In this document: positions 27,301 to 35,518 of the stretch, piece after piece
Position numbering within the stretch: position 1 is the first letter of the stretch
Layout: each line of letters begins with the position of its first letter
Assembly: GCF_964340395.1 (NCBI RefSeq)
Contig: NC_135553.1
Coordinates: forward strand, 25,846,949 to 25,910,948
Reading direction: 5' to 3'
DNA length: 64,000 nt
Origin: Glandiceps talaboti
Lineage: Eukaryota > Hemichordata > Enteropneusta > Spengelidae
The notes under the pieces: model-generated
The model's input: the letters and a program-made list of their open reading frames with translations, nothing else
The model's database searches: none
Told to the model about the DNA's origin: nothing
Position numbers and translations under genes: made by a program

Positions 27301-28557
27301 TGTTATGTACAGTCTTCTGGTGAACACTCCCTGTTTTAGCTGTAAATGTATATGTTATGTACAGTCTTCTGGCGAACACTCCCTGTTTTAGCTGTAAATG
27401 TATATGTTATGTACAGTCTTCTGGTGAACACTCCCTGTTTTAGCTGTAAATGTATATGTTATGTACAGTCTTCTGGCGAACACTCCCTGTTTTAGCTGTA
27501 AATGTATATGTTATGTACAGTCTTCTGGCGAACACTCCCTGTTTTAGCTGTAAATGTATATGTTATGTACAGTCTTCTGGCGAACACTCCCTGTTTTAGC
27601 TGTAAATGTATATGTTATGTACAGTCTTCTGGTGAACACTCCCTGTTTTAGCTGTAAATGTATATGTTATGTACAGTCTTCTGGCGAACACTCCCTGTTT
27701 TAGCTGTAAATGTGGTGAACACTCCCTGTTTTAGCTGTATCAATTTATGTACTCTTGATATGTAGAGTTCAAAAAAGTATAAGATAAAAACAAGTGTTGA
27801 TTGTTTCTACAGACTACGGTTGAAGTACTGGCAGTCATCTCAGATGAAGAGGAAGTCAGTAAAGCTTTAACAGGGGAAAATATCAAATGTAAAGTGAAAG
27901 GAGTGGAAGAAGAGGTGAGGATATTGCTTTTATTTAAAACACATTGTGATTTATTCATTGAAAAAGACATTCTTTTGATGCATTGAAAAAAGGTGTGTTG
28001 TTGGGTTGTACCAAAGTTGGTATATGATAAACATGTTGGGTTGTACCAAAGTTGGTATATGATAAACATGTTGGGTTGTACCAAAGTTGGTATATGATAA
28101 ACATGTTGGGTTGTACCAAAGTTGGTATATGATAAACATGTTGGGTTGTACCAAAGTTGGCATATGATAAACATGTTGGGTTGTACCAAAGTTGGTATAT
28201 GATAAACATGTTGGGTTGTACCAAAGTTGGTATATGATAAACATGTTGGGTTGTACCAAAGTTGGTATATGATAAACATGTTGGGTTGTACCAAAGTTGG
28301 TATATGATAAACATGTTGGGTTGTACCAAAGTTGGTATATGATAAACATGTTGGGTTGTACCAAAGTTGGTATATGATAAACATATGCTATGCCGTTAAT
28401 TTTTGTTAGTCATAATAATTTCGTTATCAGAAAAACTTGCAGAATATCTTCAATATCACTGAGGTATAAAGTTTCAGTGTGCGTGTCTCTGTCTGTCTGT
28501 CTATCTGTCTATCTCTATTATCTATATTACGCTATCTATATGTCTATCTAACTCTAG

Positions 28558-28604
<47 letters not shown>

Positions 28605-31155
28605 GCTCTATCTATCTATATATCTATCTATCTATCTATTGATTGATTGATTGTATGATTCAGTGAACACATGTAATGAAACTTCTTTTCTGACCGGAGA
28701 AGTATTCCTGACCTTGTCAAATGATCCTGTAAAGTCATAATATACTGTATTTACTGTTTTCTGTTTGCAGGATGTTTTGTCTGGCTTTGTATTATGTGAG
28801 TCGGTGAACACATGTCACACAGCAAGGATTTTTGATGCACAGGTAAAGTATATTCTTATTGTTTTTTGTTGTATTTTTAGTCCCCGTCGGACGAAGTCCG
28901 GGACGGGGACTTATGGATTGTGGTCCGTGCGTCTGTCCATCCGCACTGTACAACATTTTACCCACAACTCTCTCTGATTTGTAGTGTTGGACATCATCTC
29001 CTTGAAGTCAGACAAATCTCACCAGTGTATAGGGTTTTGTAAAAACATTTTCTCCAATTGGCAAGCGTAGAATTGCCACTGATGAGTTTCTGAATACCCA
29101 TTTTCATCGGTTCTGGTATAAGTGATTTATTGTAGAAGGAGTAGCAATTTTAGGAATTTGTCAGCAGATTTTCTTGAAAGACATGAAGAATATTTGCGAC
29201 GAAACTAAGGAAAATATATGCACCTGTTATGACTTTGCCAAAGATATAGATTTATTTGAATAGGTATGACAAAAGAAATTTACATACTAAAACTCATCAT
29301 ACACACTGACTACCCAAGTTATTGACACTTTGACAGTGAAGTGTTTTATTCACAGCACATGCTTAATTTAGTTGTTAGTTCATTTTTATACAAAATTTTG
29401 AACTTTGTTTTTGATTACTAAGCGTTCTTTTGCTACATATTAATTAAACTTAATTACTATGCTTAAAATGTTGAAAAGTATGGATTATTGAAAAAAGTTA
29501 TAAAATAAGGAACCTCCAAGCATACCAATCAGAGAGAGTTGTGGGTAAGATATTGTACAGTGATCCGTCCGTCCGTCCATCCGTCCAGAGCCGTTTCTTG
29601 GAGATGCCGGGACCGATTTTTTTCAAACTTGGTACAGGGGCAACATACTATGGCATACATATGCACGACAATTTGTTTCATGATACGATCCAATATGGCC
29701 ACCTAGCAGCCATTTTGAAGGAATGATCCATGCCTGCCTGTCTGTCTGTCTGTCTGTCTGTCTCTATCATCTATCAATCTGTCTGTCTGTCTCTATCAAT
29801 CTATCAATCTGTCTGTCTGTGTGTGTCTGTTGTCTGTGGATGGTCATCCCTCTTTTACTATTACATTTATTAAAATAATGATTTCATTTTAATACCTCTT
29901 GTCTTACAGATTGTAATTATAGAATATAAATCTATTATTTGTCCTGGTTTTAATGCCGTTATGCATATTCACAGTTGTGTAGAAGAAGTGCAAATTAAGG
30001 TGAGTGTCTTCAGGATTTTACGTGGAAAAGGAGAACACCGTCACATGACAGAAATGTGATGGGGAGGGGGGGGGGGGTTACTGTTGTCATGTCTAGATGA
30101 GATTGTCATTTTGTATGTTAGAGTTTGTAATAGTGTACTGTTAATGTTGTATAATACTGCTGTGGTATTTTGTTATGGTTGAGGAACCCTGATAAGAGAA
30201 TGGACAAATCTAGTAAAATCTGTTGTAAGTTATATACACAAAACATTCCTTACAATTCTGGTAATCTGGCAAAATGGAAATCATCTTGTCATACAAATGT
30301 AAGCTCTGTTTTATGTTTTTCCTGACAAAGAAAACTAACTTCTTTTTTTTTTACATTTGACAGTCATTACTAGCTCTTGTAGACCGCAAGACAGGAGCTA
30401 AAAGCAAACAAAAGCCGAGATTTGTGAAACCAGATCAAATTGTTTTAGCAAGATTAGAAACTTCTGGTGTCATTTGTATAGAAACATTTCAAGAGTTTCA
30501 ACAAATGGGAAGATTTACATTAAGAGATGAAGGTAAGAACCGTAACTTGTAAAATCTTTTCTTGCTATGTACACAGACACGCTAATGGAAATATCTATTT
30601 ATACACATAATATATGGAAACACTATTTTGTGTTGGATAGTCCCATTAGATGTCATGGAGTGTAAGATAAACCAACTTTTCAAGCAAGGGTTCACTGTCA
30701 ATATAGACTTGTAGAAAGACCCTGGATCTGTGCTTTGAAGGTTACAGAATAACACTGGAAGGTGATGAGTCCCTCTCTCTGGGCTAGTGCCCTCGGTGGC
30801 AAACTTTGGTCATTTTTAAAGTAAGCAGGTTAGCCCAAGTGTCTAGAAGCTAGACAATGTTGCATGGCGCTGTCAGCTTTGAAAATTAGCAATGTAAAAG
30901 ATCAGTGCAGCATAGAATAGATCAAACATACCATATGCAACCATCATATATCTCACCTGCATACCACACTTCATGTAACTGTTAAACCCTTTTTTGTCAG
31001 CCATTCCTTCCAGGTATGGAATTGGACAATTATCCAGTACTGTCTGTAGACCAGATTTGTTTTCTCTGCAATTACAACTGATGTTTATTCATTATCATTT
31101 TTTTTTCACAGGTAAGACAATTGCTATTGGGAAAGTGCTGAAGTTGGTTGAATAG
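9630..31155 (+). CDS. GSPT1: eukaryotic release factor eRF3 (GSPT1/2 orthologue), 16 coding exons
   Basis: Coding exons: 9630-9843, 10775-10861, 13708-13764, 15263-15433, 15906-15939, 19275-19352, 21441-21621, 22429-22583, 23272-23415, 24191-24284, 24637-24717, 27813-27914, 28771-28842, 29910-29999, 30364-30532, 31112-31155. All are GT-AG and phase-compatible, giving 590 aa. Human GSPT1 is about 637 aa; the gap is in the disordered N-terminus. Two overlapping PAM2-type motifs lie at residues 40-63 ([21 protein letters not shown]), which bind the PABP MLLE domain in known eRF3s. An (EP)5 tract spans 132-141. The GTPase motifs are GHVDAGKS 174-181, T232 in the switch I region, DAPGH 251-255 and NKMD 313-316. 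Beta-barrel domains 2 and 3 follow and end with [17 protein letters not shown]; domain 3 binds eRF1. eRF3 hydrolyses GTP to drive eRF1 peptide release in the cytosol. The start codon gives the family opening [11 protein letters not shown]. The gene could be named GSPT1 or GSPT2; the split is mammalian. Confidence 0.96.
9844..10774. other. eRF3 intron 1
   Basis: AT-rich intron with a short AAAT microsatellite near 10,125-10,147. Nothing else recognised. Confidence 0.85.
10775..10861 (+). CDS. GSPT1: eRF3 exon 2 (residues 72-100)
   Basis: Low-complexity Ser/Thr/Glu-rich linker. The acceptor is tgttttcag and the donor gtgagaa. The open frame that continues into the intron to 11,224 is read-through only. 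Confidence 0.85.
10862..13707. other. eRF3 intron 2
   Basis: A 2.8-kb intron. It has a 27-bp tandem duplication (gtgaaaagattgtgggtttt) at about 10,999-11,052. A repeat of roughly 100 bp (tttttggtcagtgtg...cttcaaaacatgac) occurs near 12,672-12,760 and again near 13,567-13,660. No coding exon was recognised. Confidence 0.8.
13708..13764 (+). CDS. GSPT1: eRF3 exon 3 (residues 101-119)
   Basis: A 57-nt exon encoding an acidic linker ([18 protein letters not shown]). The acceptor is attgcag, the donor gtagcg. It is phase-compatible with both neighbours; its small size and low complexity lower confidence slightly. Confidence 0.8.
13970..15178. repeat. 48-bp minisatellite, about 25 units, eRF3 intron 3
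   Basis: The unit is of the form ctatagcctgtc / tactgactgaat / ctgtgactccac / tacacgcgatca (48 bp). Two main variant classes differ at the last segment: cacgcgatcac and cactcattcac. Because 48 is divisible by three, long open frames run through both strands (397 and 466 codons). These are not genes. The array ends about 85 bp before exon 4. Confidence 0.98.
15263..15433 (+). CDS. GSPT1: eRF3 exon 4 (residues 120-176)
   Basis: Contains the (EP)5 tract and a Lys-rich stretch, then enters the GTPase domain at [11 protein letters not shown]. The donor gtgggt falls within the codon for D177 of the P-loop. Confidence 0.93.
15906..15939 (+). CDS. GSPT1: eRF3 exon 5, 34-nt microexon with the P-loop lysine (residues 177-187)
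   Basis: Encodes [11 protein letters not shown] plus two bases of M188. It completes the G1 motif GHVDAGKS begun in exon 4. The acceptor is ggattctcag, the donor gtaagt. Reading past the donor gives a TAA stop within two codons, so intron 5 retention cannot extend the protein. Confidence 0.93.
16023..19146. repeat. 39-bp minisatellite, about 80 units, eRF3 intron 5
   Basis: The unit is of the form cctaaggtgttg / atgtgtgtacag / ctggtacatgacagt (39 bp). It varies at a few sites: aa/gg in cctaRgg, tRt in the gtgt/gcgt step, acag/atgg, and tacatg/tatatg. It fills nearly the whole intron, starting 84 bp after exon 5. Open frames of more than 1,000 codons on both strands arise because 39 is a multiple of three. 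A block of about 33 units is itself duplicated (see findings). Confidence 0.98.
19275..19352 (+). CDS. GSPT1: eRF3 exon 6 (residues 188-213)
   Basis: Encodes [18 protein letters not shown] and then AKEKNRES, the highly conserved segment between the P-loop and switch I of eRF3/Hbs1-type GTPases. It starts 129 bp after the 39-bp array. Confidence 0.95.
19635..19793. repeat. 76-bp tandem duplication, eRF3 intron 6
   Basis: Two adjacent copies begin agaactgaaatgactt at 19,635 and 19,711 and differ at very few bases. Confidence 0.95.
20228..21165. repeat. dispersed repeat R2 with internal 151-bp tandem units, eRF3 intron 6
   Basis: Starts ttagtccggaacggggac, followed by TCCG-type microsatellite (20,265-20,305). 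Then come four to five tandem units of about 151 bp, each with gatccaatatggc...cagccattttg, at 20,407, 20,558, 20,708 and 20,859. The tail carries cggggact again near 21,152. The head is shared with the copy at 28,880 and 29,563-29,718 in intron 13. Confidence 0.9.
21441..21621 (+). CDS. GSPT1: eRF3 exon 7 (residues 214-274)
   Basis: Contains the switch I region [11 protein letters not shown] (T232) and the G3 motif DAPGH (251-255), then [17 protein letters not shown]. The acceptor is ttggtttcag, the donor gtaagt. Confidence 0.96.
21622..22428. other. eRF3 intron 7
   Basis: Nothing recognised, apart from a short duplicate of the exon 7 end just after the donor. Near 21,655-21,705, acccaatattactggtagtg and gctgatttagctgtcctt echo the exon's [13 protein letters not shown] coding sequence. 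It may be a small local duplication. Confidence 0.6.
22429..22583 (+). CDS. GSPT1: eRF3 exon 8 (residues 275-325)
   Basis: Encodes [20 protein letters not shown] followed by [23 protein letters not shown]. It includes the G4 motif NKMD (313-316). Confidence 0.96.
23272..23415 (+). CDS. GSPT1: eRF3 exon 9 (residues 326-373)
   Basis: End of the GTPase domain, with the G5-region [14 protein letters not shown]. The donor gtaagt follows TGG TAC AG. Confidence 0.96.
23694..24008. mobile_element. fold-back MITE, eRF3 intron 9
   Basis: Ends ggattgggtatt...aatacccaatcc are inverted copies. The two arms (about 23,694-23,840 and 23,865-24,008) remain alignable for roughly 140 bp, with shared phrases such as ttataaaacaattttgtcat and gtttgtaactcaata. 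This leaves almost no unpaired centre. No obvious target duplication was seen. Non-coding. Confidence 0.88.
24191..24284 (+). CDS. GSPT1: eRF3 exon 10 (residues 374-405)
   Basis: Encodes [20 protein letters not shown] and then [12 protein letters not shown], the linker from the GTPase domain into beta-barrel domain 2. Confidence 0.94.
24405..24600. repeat. short degenerate tandem repeat, eRF3 intron 10
   Basis: Four to five units of about 40-50 bp built on tgacatcactgct and catgtagtcaatat. Confidence 0.8.
24637..24717 (+). CDS. GSPT1: eRF3 exon 11 (residues 406-432)
   Basis: Encodes [20 protein letters not shown] followed by VVLMPNK, the start of domain 2. Phase 0 at both ends. Confidence 0.95.
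25431..27740. repeat. 52-bp minisatellite, about 44 units, eRF3 intron 11
   Basis: The unit is of the form acagtcttctgg / tgaacactccctg / ttttagctgtaaa / tgtatatgttatgt (52 bp). It varies by ggtgaac/ggcgaac, short deletions (for example cagtctagtgaac) and a small insertion (tataattatgtt). The last, truncated unit ends about 75 bp before exon 12. Confidence 0.98.
27813..27914 (+). CDS. GSPT1: eRF3 exon 12 (residues 433-466)
   Basis: Encodes [20 protein letters not shown] followed by [14 protein letters not shown], within domain 2. The acceptor is gtttctacag, the donor gtgagg. Confidence 0.95.
27999..28383. repeat. 35-bp minisatellite, 11 units, eRF3 intron 12
   Basis: Eleven head-to-tail copies of a unit of the form tgttgggttgtacc / aaagttggtatatg / ataaaca. 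They are nearly identical; one unit has a c for t (ggcatatg). No spacers, so this is not CRISPR. A compound CTGT/TATC microsatellite follows at 28,481-28,641. Confidence 0.98.
28481..28641. repeat. CTGT/TATC compound microsatellite, eRF3 intron 12
   Basis: Tetranucleotide runs, mainly (CTGT) and (TATC), ending in three GATT units. Confidence 0.95.
28771..28842 (+). CDS. GSPT1: eRF3 exon 13 (residues 467-490)
   Basis: Encodes [20 protein letters not shown] and then FDAQ. Phase 0 at both ends. Confidence 0.95.
28878..29720. repeat. dispersed repeat R2, second copy, split by a transposon
   Basis: Left part 28,878-28,943 (ttagtccccgtcgg..., cgggacggggacttatgga, then TCCG-type microsatellite). 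The right part 29,563-29,720 matches 20,280-20,440 closely (ttcttggagatg, aaacttggtacaggggcaac, gatccaatatggcc). The two parts are separated by the 619-bp element at 28,944-29,562. Confidence 0.88.
28944..29562. mobile_element. non-autonomous DNA transposon, 36-bp TIRs, 5-bp TSD
   Basis: Left end cactgtacaacattttaccc continues to 28,979. The right end is its inverted copy (29,527-29,562) with two or three mismatches. The flanks are ATCCG on both sides (28,939-28,943 and 29,563-29,567), a perfect 5-bp target duplication. Removing the element restores a continuous TCCG-type repeat. The length is 619 bp and no transposase is visible. CAC ends with a 5-bp TSD are reminiscent of Transib, but the family is not settled. 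Confidence 0.92.
29730..29832. repeat. CTGT microsatellite, eRF3 intron 13
   Basis: Runs of CTGT and TATCAATC, directly after the R2 copy and before exon 14. Confidence 0.93.
29910..29999 (+). CDS. GSPT1: eRF3 exon 14 (residues 491-520)
   Basis: Encodes [20 protein letters not shown] followed by [10 protein letters not shown], in domain 3, which contacts eRF1 in known structures. Confidence 0.95.
30364..30532 (+). CDS. GSPT1: eRF3 exon 15 (residues 521-576)
   Basis: Contains [19 protein letters not shown] and ends with GRFTLRDE. It is the conserved core of domain 3. Confidence 0.95.
31112..31155 (+). CDS. GSPT1: eRF3 exon 16 and stop (residues 577-590)
   Basis: Encodes [14 protein letters not shown] and TAG. 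It lacks the few extra C-terminal residues of the vertebrate protein. Confidence 0.94.
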
Positions 31156-34100
31156 GCTGACTTGTGAATTTCAAACTATGAAGAGATGATGATGTCTTGG
31201 TTATGGACATCACCACACTCAAAACTACAATATGAAGAAACTTGGTTATAGATATAACAGTGTAGAAACTTGGTTACAGATATTACAGGAAACAACACAC
31301 TTAAGTTAAGGAACCAGATGAAAAAAACGTTACAGAACTTGACAATATGCAGATTACTTGACAATATGCAGATTACTGAAGATGGACAGAATAATCAAAT
31401 GAAACAAAGGTGGTTAGTTATAGAGGGAGAGTACAGGCCTGAATTACAGCTCTTTACAGATGGACATCATAACAATAAAACGGAACAAAGTAATGCAGTT
31501 ACTAAGACAACAGGACTGAAAATGACAACCCTTTACACTATGGAGGGGACAAATTACAGCAATCACGGAAGAAAATGAAATGAATGAATACAATTAGTGA
31601 CATTATAAGAGTTGGCTGTTGAAACTGATTACTTGGTTCTCAAGTAAGATAATAGGAGTTATTATTACATAATGTACCAGAGATTACTTGCACTGGTGTG
31701 TGCGCATATGGTATTTTCACTTCAGTGCAATACCAAAACATTATTGCAGATGTGTATGCAAATGAGGACACGATTGTTCATTCTACTTTAAAACCCATTA
31801 ACACACATTGTCATTTTCATGGAAATTTGTTGTTTTGGATAAACGTATGTAATAATAACAGAACCACATATTGCGTCAGTGCCAGTATGGGTACTCTGGG
31901 TATATGCGCTCATACTTGCAGTGTTTTCTGCTTTACTTTTACTTGCTATGCTCCTGAAAGTACTGCCACAGAGAACACTGCCAGCATTCATGCAAAATAC
32001 CCTGAGTACGCAACACTTGCACTTGTTATGGGGTTGTGTCATTATGCTGCACACAAGATATTAGGTTTCATAGCTACCATGTAAACATGATAAGAGACAT
32101 CCTAGGCAGGATTTTGAAGTATACATATAGAAGGGTATTGTGTACATTACAAGAAATATTGAGAAATGTAGACCACATGTACTTTACTGGCAAATAATTG
32201 TCTTATATCTCAGTTGTAAGAATTGCAAACTATCACTTACTTGGTAAAGGCACAAAGATTTGTGTCCTCAATTGGATTGCAGTTGAAATGAAAGGACTTT
32301 ACGTCATAAAAGTGATGTCAAAATAATTGGTTTTGTAAGGTGGAAACCATCTTGAAGAAAACATAAAACCACTCTGAAAATGTATTACTTTGTTTTTCTC
32401 TGTGTACTGTCAATTTGTTTCAACTGTAATGTAGTTGTCAGTCATTCCGTAACCATGGTTTTTGTTAAATTGGAGGGCTGACAATTATTTTCTCAGACTT
32501 TCCAGATTATATAGGTCAGGTGTCTTGTAATCTTCACATGGAGACATCATCGGTCAAATGCTTTGTAATCGTTGAATGGCAATTTAATAGGTCATAGGTC
32601 AAATGTCTTGTAATCTTTGAATGGCGATTTAAGTTGCACTCTTGTACTGTATTTGATTATTGAGTTTATGTATTAGGGGAGGAGGGCTTGATGTATGCTA
32701 TGCATACCTGTTGGGGGGGGGGATGTATTATCGTCTTTTGTTGTAGTTATCTCTAAAGATATTAAATAAGCCGTCTGACAATGGGATGACCCAAAAACTA
32801 ATAGAGTGGATATAGAGGATTATGCAATTTGCAACCTTTTATTATCTTTGATAATCAGCATCACTTGTGTGGTCGGTTTAGCATCCAGAATAAATTGGCA
32901 GTTGTGAAAGGTTGGTCATCTATGCCTTCATCTGACAGGTCTGTGTGTTGTAAGCAAAGCTTGTCAGTAAAGATAGCAGTATGTTTAATGCTAGAAGAGC
33001 ACATAATGTTTGATATTAGATTCAGATTCATTTACTGTTAATGTATGTTTCTGCTCCAAAGTTTATAGTGTATTTTTCTGTGTAAAAGCAGCCGCATCTC
33101 TGAAAGCACACATCTCATACTCCAGAAGAAACTATATATTTCATTGGAATATTCAGGAATAATGTACCTTGACCCTGACATATCTGAACAAAATGTCGGT
33201 CCTTGATTTGGAATATTTTTTCTGTGTATGCATGATAACATGATGCATCACTTGTTGTAATTTCATAATGAAGTATGGTATAGTTTCATCATGAAATCAT
33301 TTACTTTATTTTCTTATATTTCTGGGTTTTTTTTTGTTTTTTTAGGTCAGGTGTGGGGGGGGGGGGGTGGGGTCTGGACTGAATACAATACTAGTTGGAT
33401 AGATATATAGGAGAGTATGACTCCACCAAGAGAGGTCAGATACATCACACACTTGAGCCCTTCATATGTACTGTTTTAACACTATTACTTATGCATTTAG
33501 GTACTTTTGACTTTTCAACATGGGGTATGTGGACAGGGTAAGGTAAAATCCATTGCGACATTCATCACCCCACTTTATCAGCCTTTTTGATTTTCACCCT
33601 AACAATCTTAAAATAATGGTTTGCGCTGATTGTCTTCTGGTACGGTGGACCATACAACTGTAAAGAAATGGGGGTTAAAGTGTCCTGTTTAATAGATCCT
33701 TAGGATACAGGGTTTTCCTTCACAATCAGACTTTTAACAATCTTGCACAGTTTTTTTTTTTTTTTAGAGTAAGAGAGTTTCAGGTTTTTGACAAGGAGAA
33801 CATAATTCAAACTTTTTTGGGTGCAGATGGTTGAATATTTGCACAATTGTTAACAGTTTACACAAAATGGTTCAAACATCTTTAACCAGCAGGGGAAGGG
33901 GATGTTTTCCATGAAATGAATTATTTATAAAATTTGAGAGAGAGAGAGAGAAAAAAAGCTTATCTTGACATTTCTCAGAAGAGCATTATACAAGTTTTCA
34001 GAAATCTAAGAGAGCTAACAGTAAGGACGCACATGTATAAATTCGTAGAACATAATTTCTTTTCTTAGAGTGGTGTCCATAAAGTACTATCTCTGTTAGT

Positions 34101-35280
34101 TATATGAATATTGTGTTTGGTTTGTTCATATGTCCGTCCAAAGATGTATGCTCAAAATGATATTTCTTTGGGGAAAGGGCATGATTAATGCCTTCACACA
34201 AGAAATTGAGTTATATCTAGTGATTATTTTTGTTAGATGCACTCTCAAGTCAGATGGGTATCTGTCAAACATTGTCAACCTCTTGTGTACTTGTATGCTC
34301 TGAAACAGAATGTTGAGTACTTATCAGTTGGATGTTCACATTATACATGTATTGTATGGATGCTTGTAGTACACAGTGAAAGGTATGTGTGTAATACAGA
34401 CTAAGTGAAGCATGTGTGCATACAGTTGATGTTACCTGTGTAATCCAGACTGGCTGTCCGGTCTCTGTTACAGAGTGTGACATAATCTGTGTAAACCAGA
34501 CAATGGTTTATCTGTATTGTAGAGGGTGATTTACATGTGTACCGGTAATACAGACATATCGAAGGGTGTCAGCATAGTTGACATTACCTTTGTAATCCAG
34601 ACTAACTTAGTCTGTATTATAGAGGTGAGTTTAGAAGTAGACTTTTAAGGGTTTGTCTGCTGTATTCTTATGTACATGTTACTGTACTTGCATTTATCAG
34701 GTAATGACATTGAGAAATAAGAACAAATCTCAAGTAATTGTAAGTACCTTCCAAGACATACTTTCATGTTCATTTGAAGCCAGCATTGTGTAAATGGCTC
34801 TGATGGCAATCACAGTTGTTGTCATCTAACGACCCAGTGATAAATTCATAATGTATATTTGGTAACTGTATCATAAGTTTGTAACAAAGTGAAGTCCTAT
34901 CGTAATGTACATGTCTTTATTTCTGGCAAGAATCTCAGTGTTTGTACTATTTACACATTTTGGGCATTTCAGTGTCATTTTCTGATAAAGCAAGACAAAG
35001 AGTAAAATAGGAAGTATTCTAGAAAGAGAGACGTGATCCATACAGTATTGCCTTTTTTCATGAGAGTGTCTTTGTGACAAAATATACTGAACAGTGTGTG
35101 ACCGATTTGATACTTCTGGACTTTCCTTACGGAAAAGCTACCACCCAATCTGGGTTCCGTACTTGCTAAGATACTGATGTGTAGTTATCAATTTATTATT
35201 TTCATTCATTTCTAAAGAATGCCTATATTTGATAGGTACAAGCCACTTAATGAAGACCTTGTCTGAAATGCAGGATACAG
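31156..35280. other. eRF3 3' UTR (unknown extent) and intergenic sequence
   Basis: No further gene recognised. Features seen are tandem echoes of tacttggttacagatatt just after the stop (31,195-31,290), G tracts at 32,704 and 33,356, and a degenerate repeat with gtaatccagact near 34,430-34,630. ORFs of 60-128 codons here overlap on both strands with no family signature. Confidence 0.6.
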
Positions 35281-35459
35281 AGGTCTCCAGTTTCCACTAG
35301 TTGTAGCTTTGAAGAAGAAAAAAGAGAGCCTTCAGAAGCTCATGGGAGCTTTGAATAAAACAAATTAAATCTTCTAAATTATCACATGCATCAATGTTTT
35401 TTTTTGCATAACTAAAGGTTTTAGTAGTGGTATTGGCATGGTAAATGTGTGTTTGCATG

Positions 35460-35479
35460 AGTGAGAGTGTGTGTGCGTG

Positions 35480-35518
<39 letters not shown>

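Noticed and set aside
27999-28383. Regular short repeats resembling a CRISPR array
   Set aside because: The units are head-to-tail with no unique spacers, and the context is an animal gene intron.
27740-28384. Several overlapping minus-strand ORFs with a repeating YQLWYNPTC-type motif
   Set aside because: They come from the 35-bp intronic array, with the same peptide appearing in three frames because 35 is not a multiple of three.
31698-32084. 128-codon ORF downstream of eRF3, with an overlapping hydrophobic ORF in another frame
   Set aside because: There is no family signature, it overlaps ORFs on the other strand, and it lies in probable 3' UTR.
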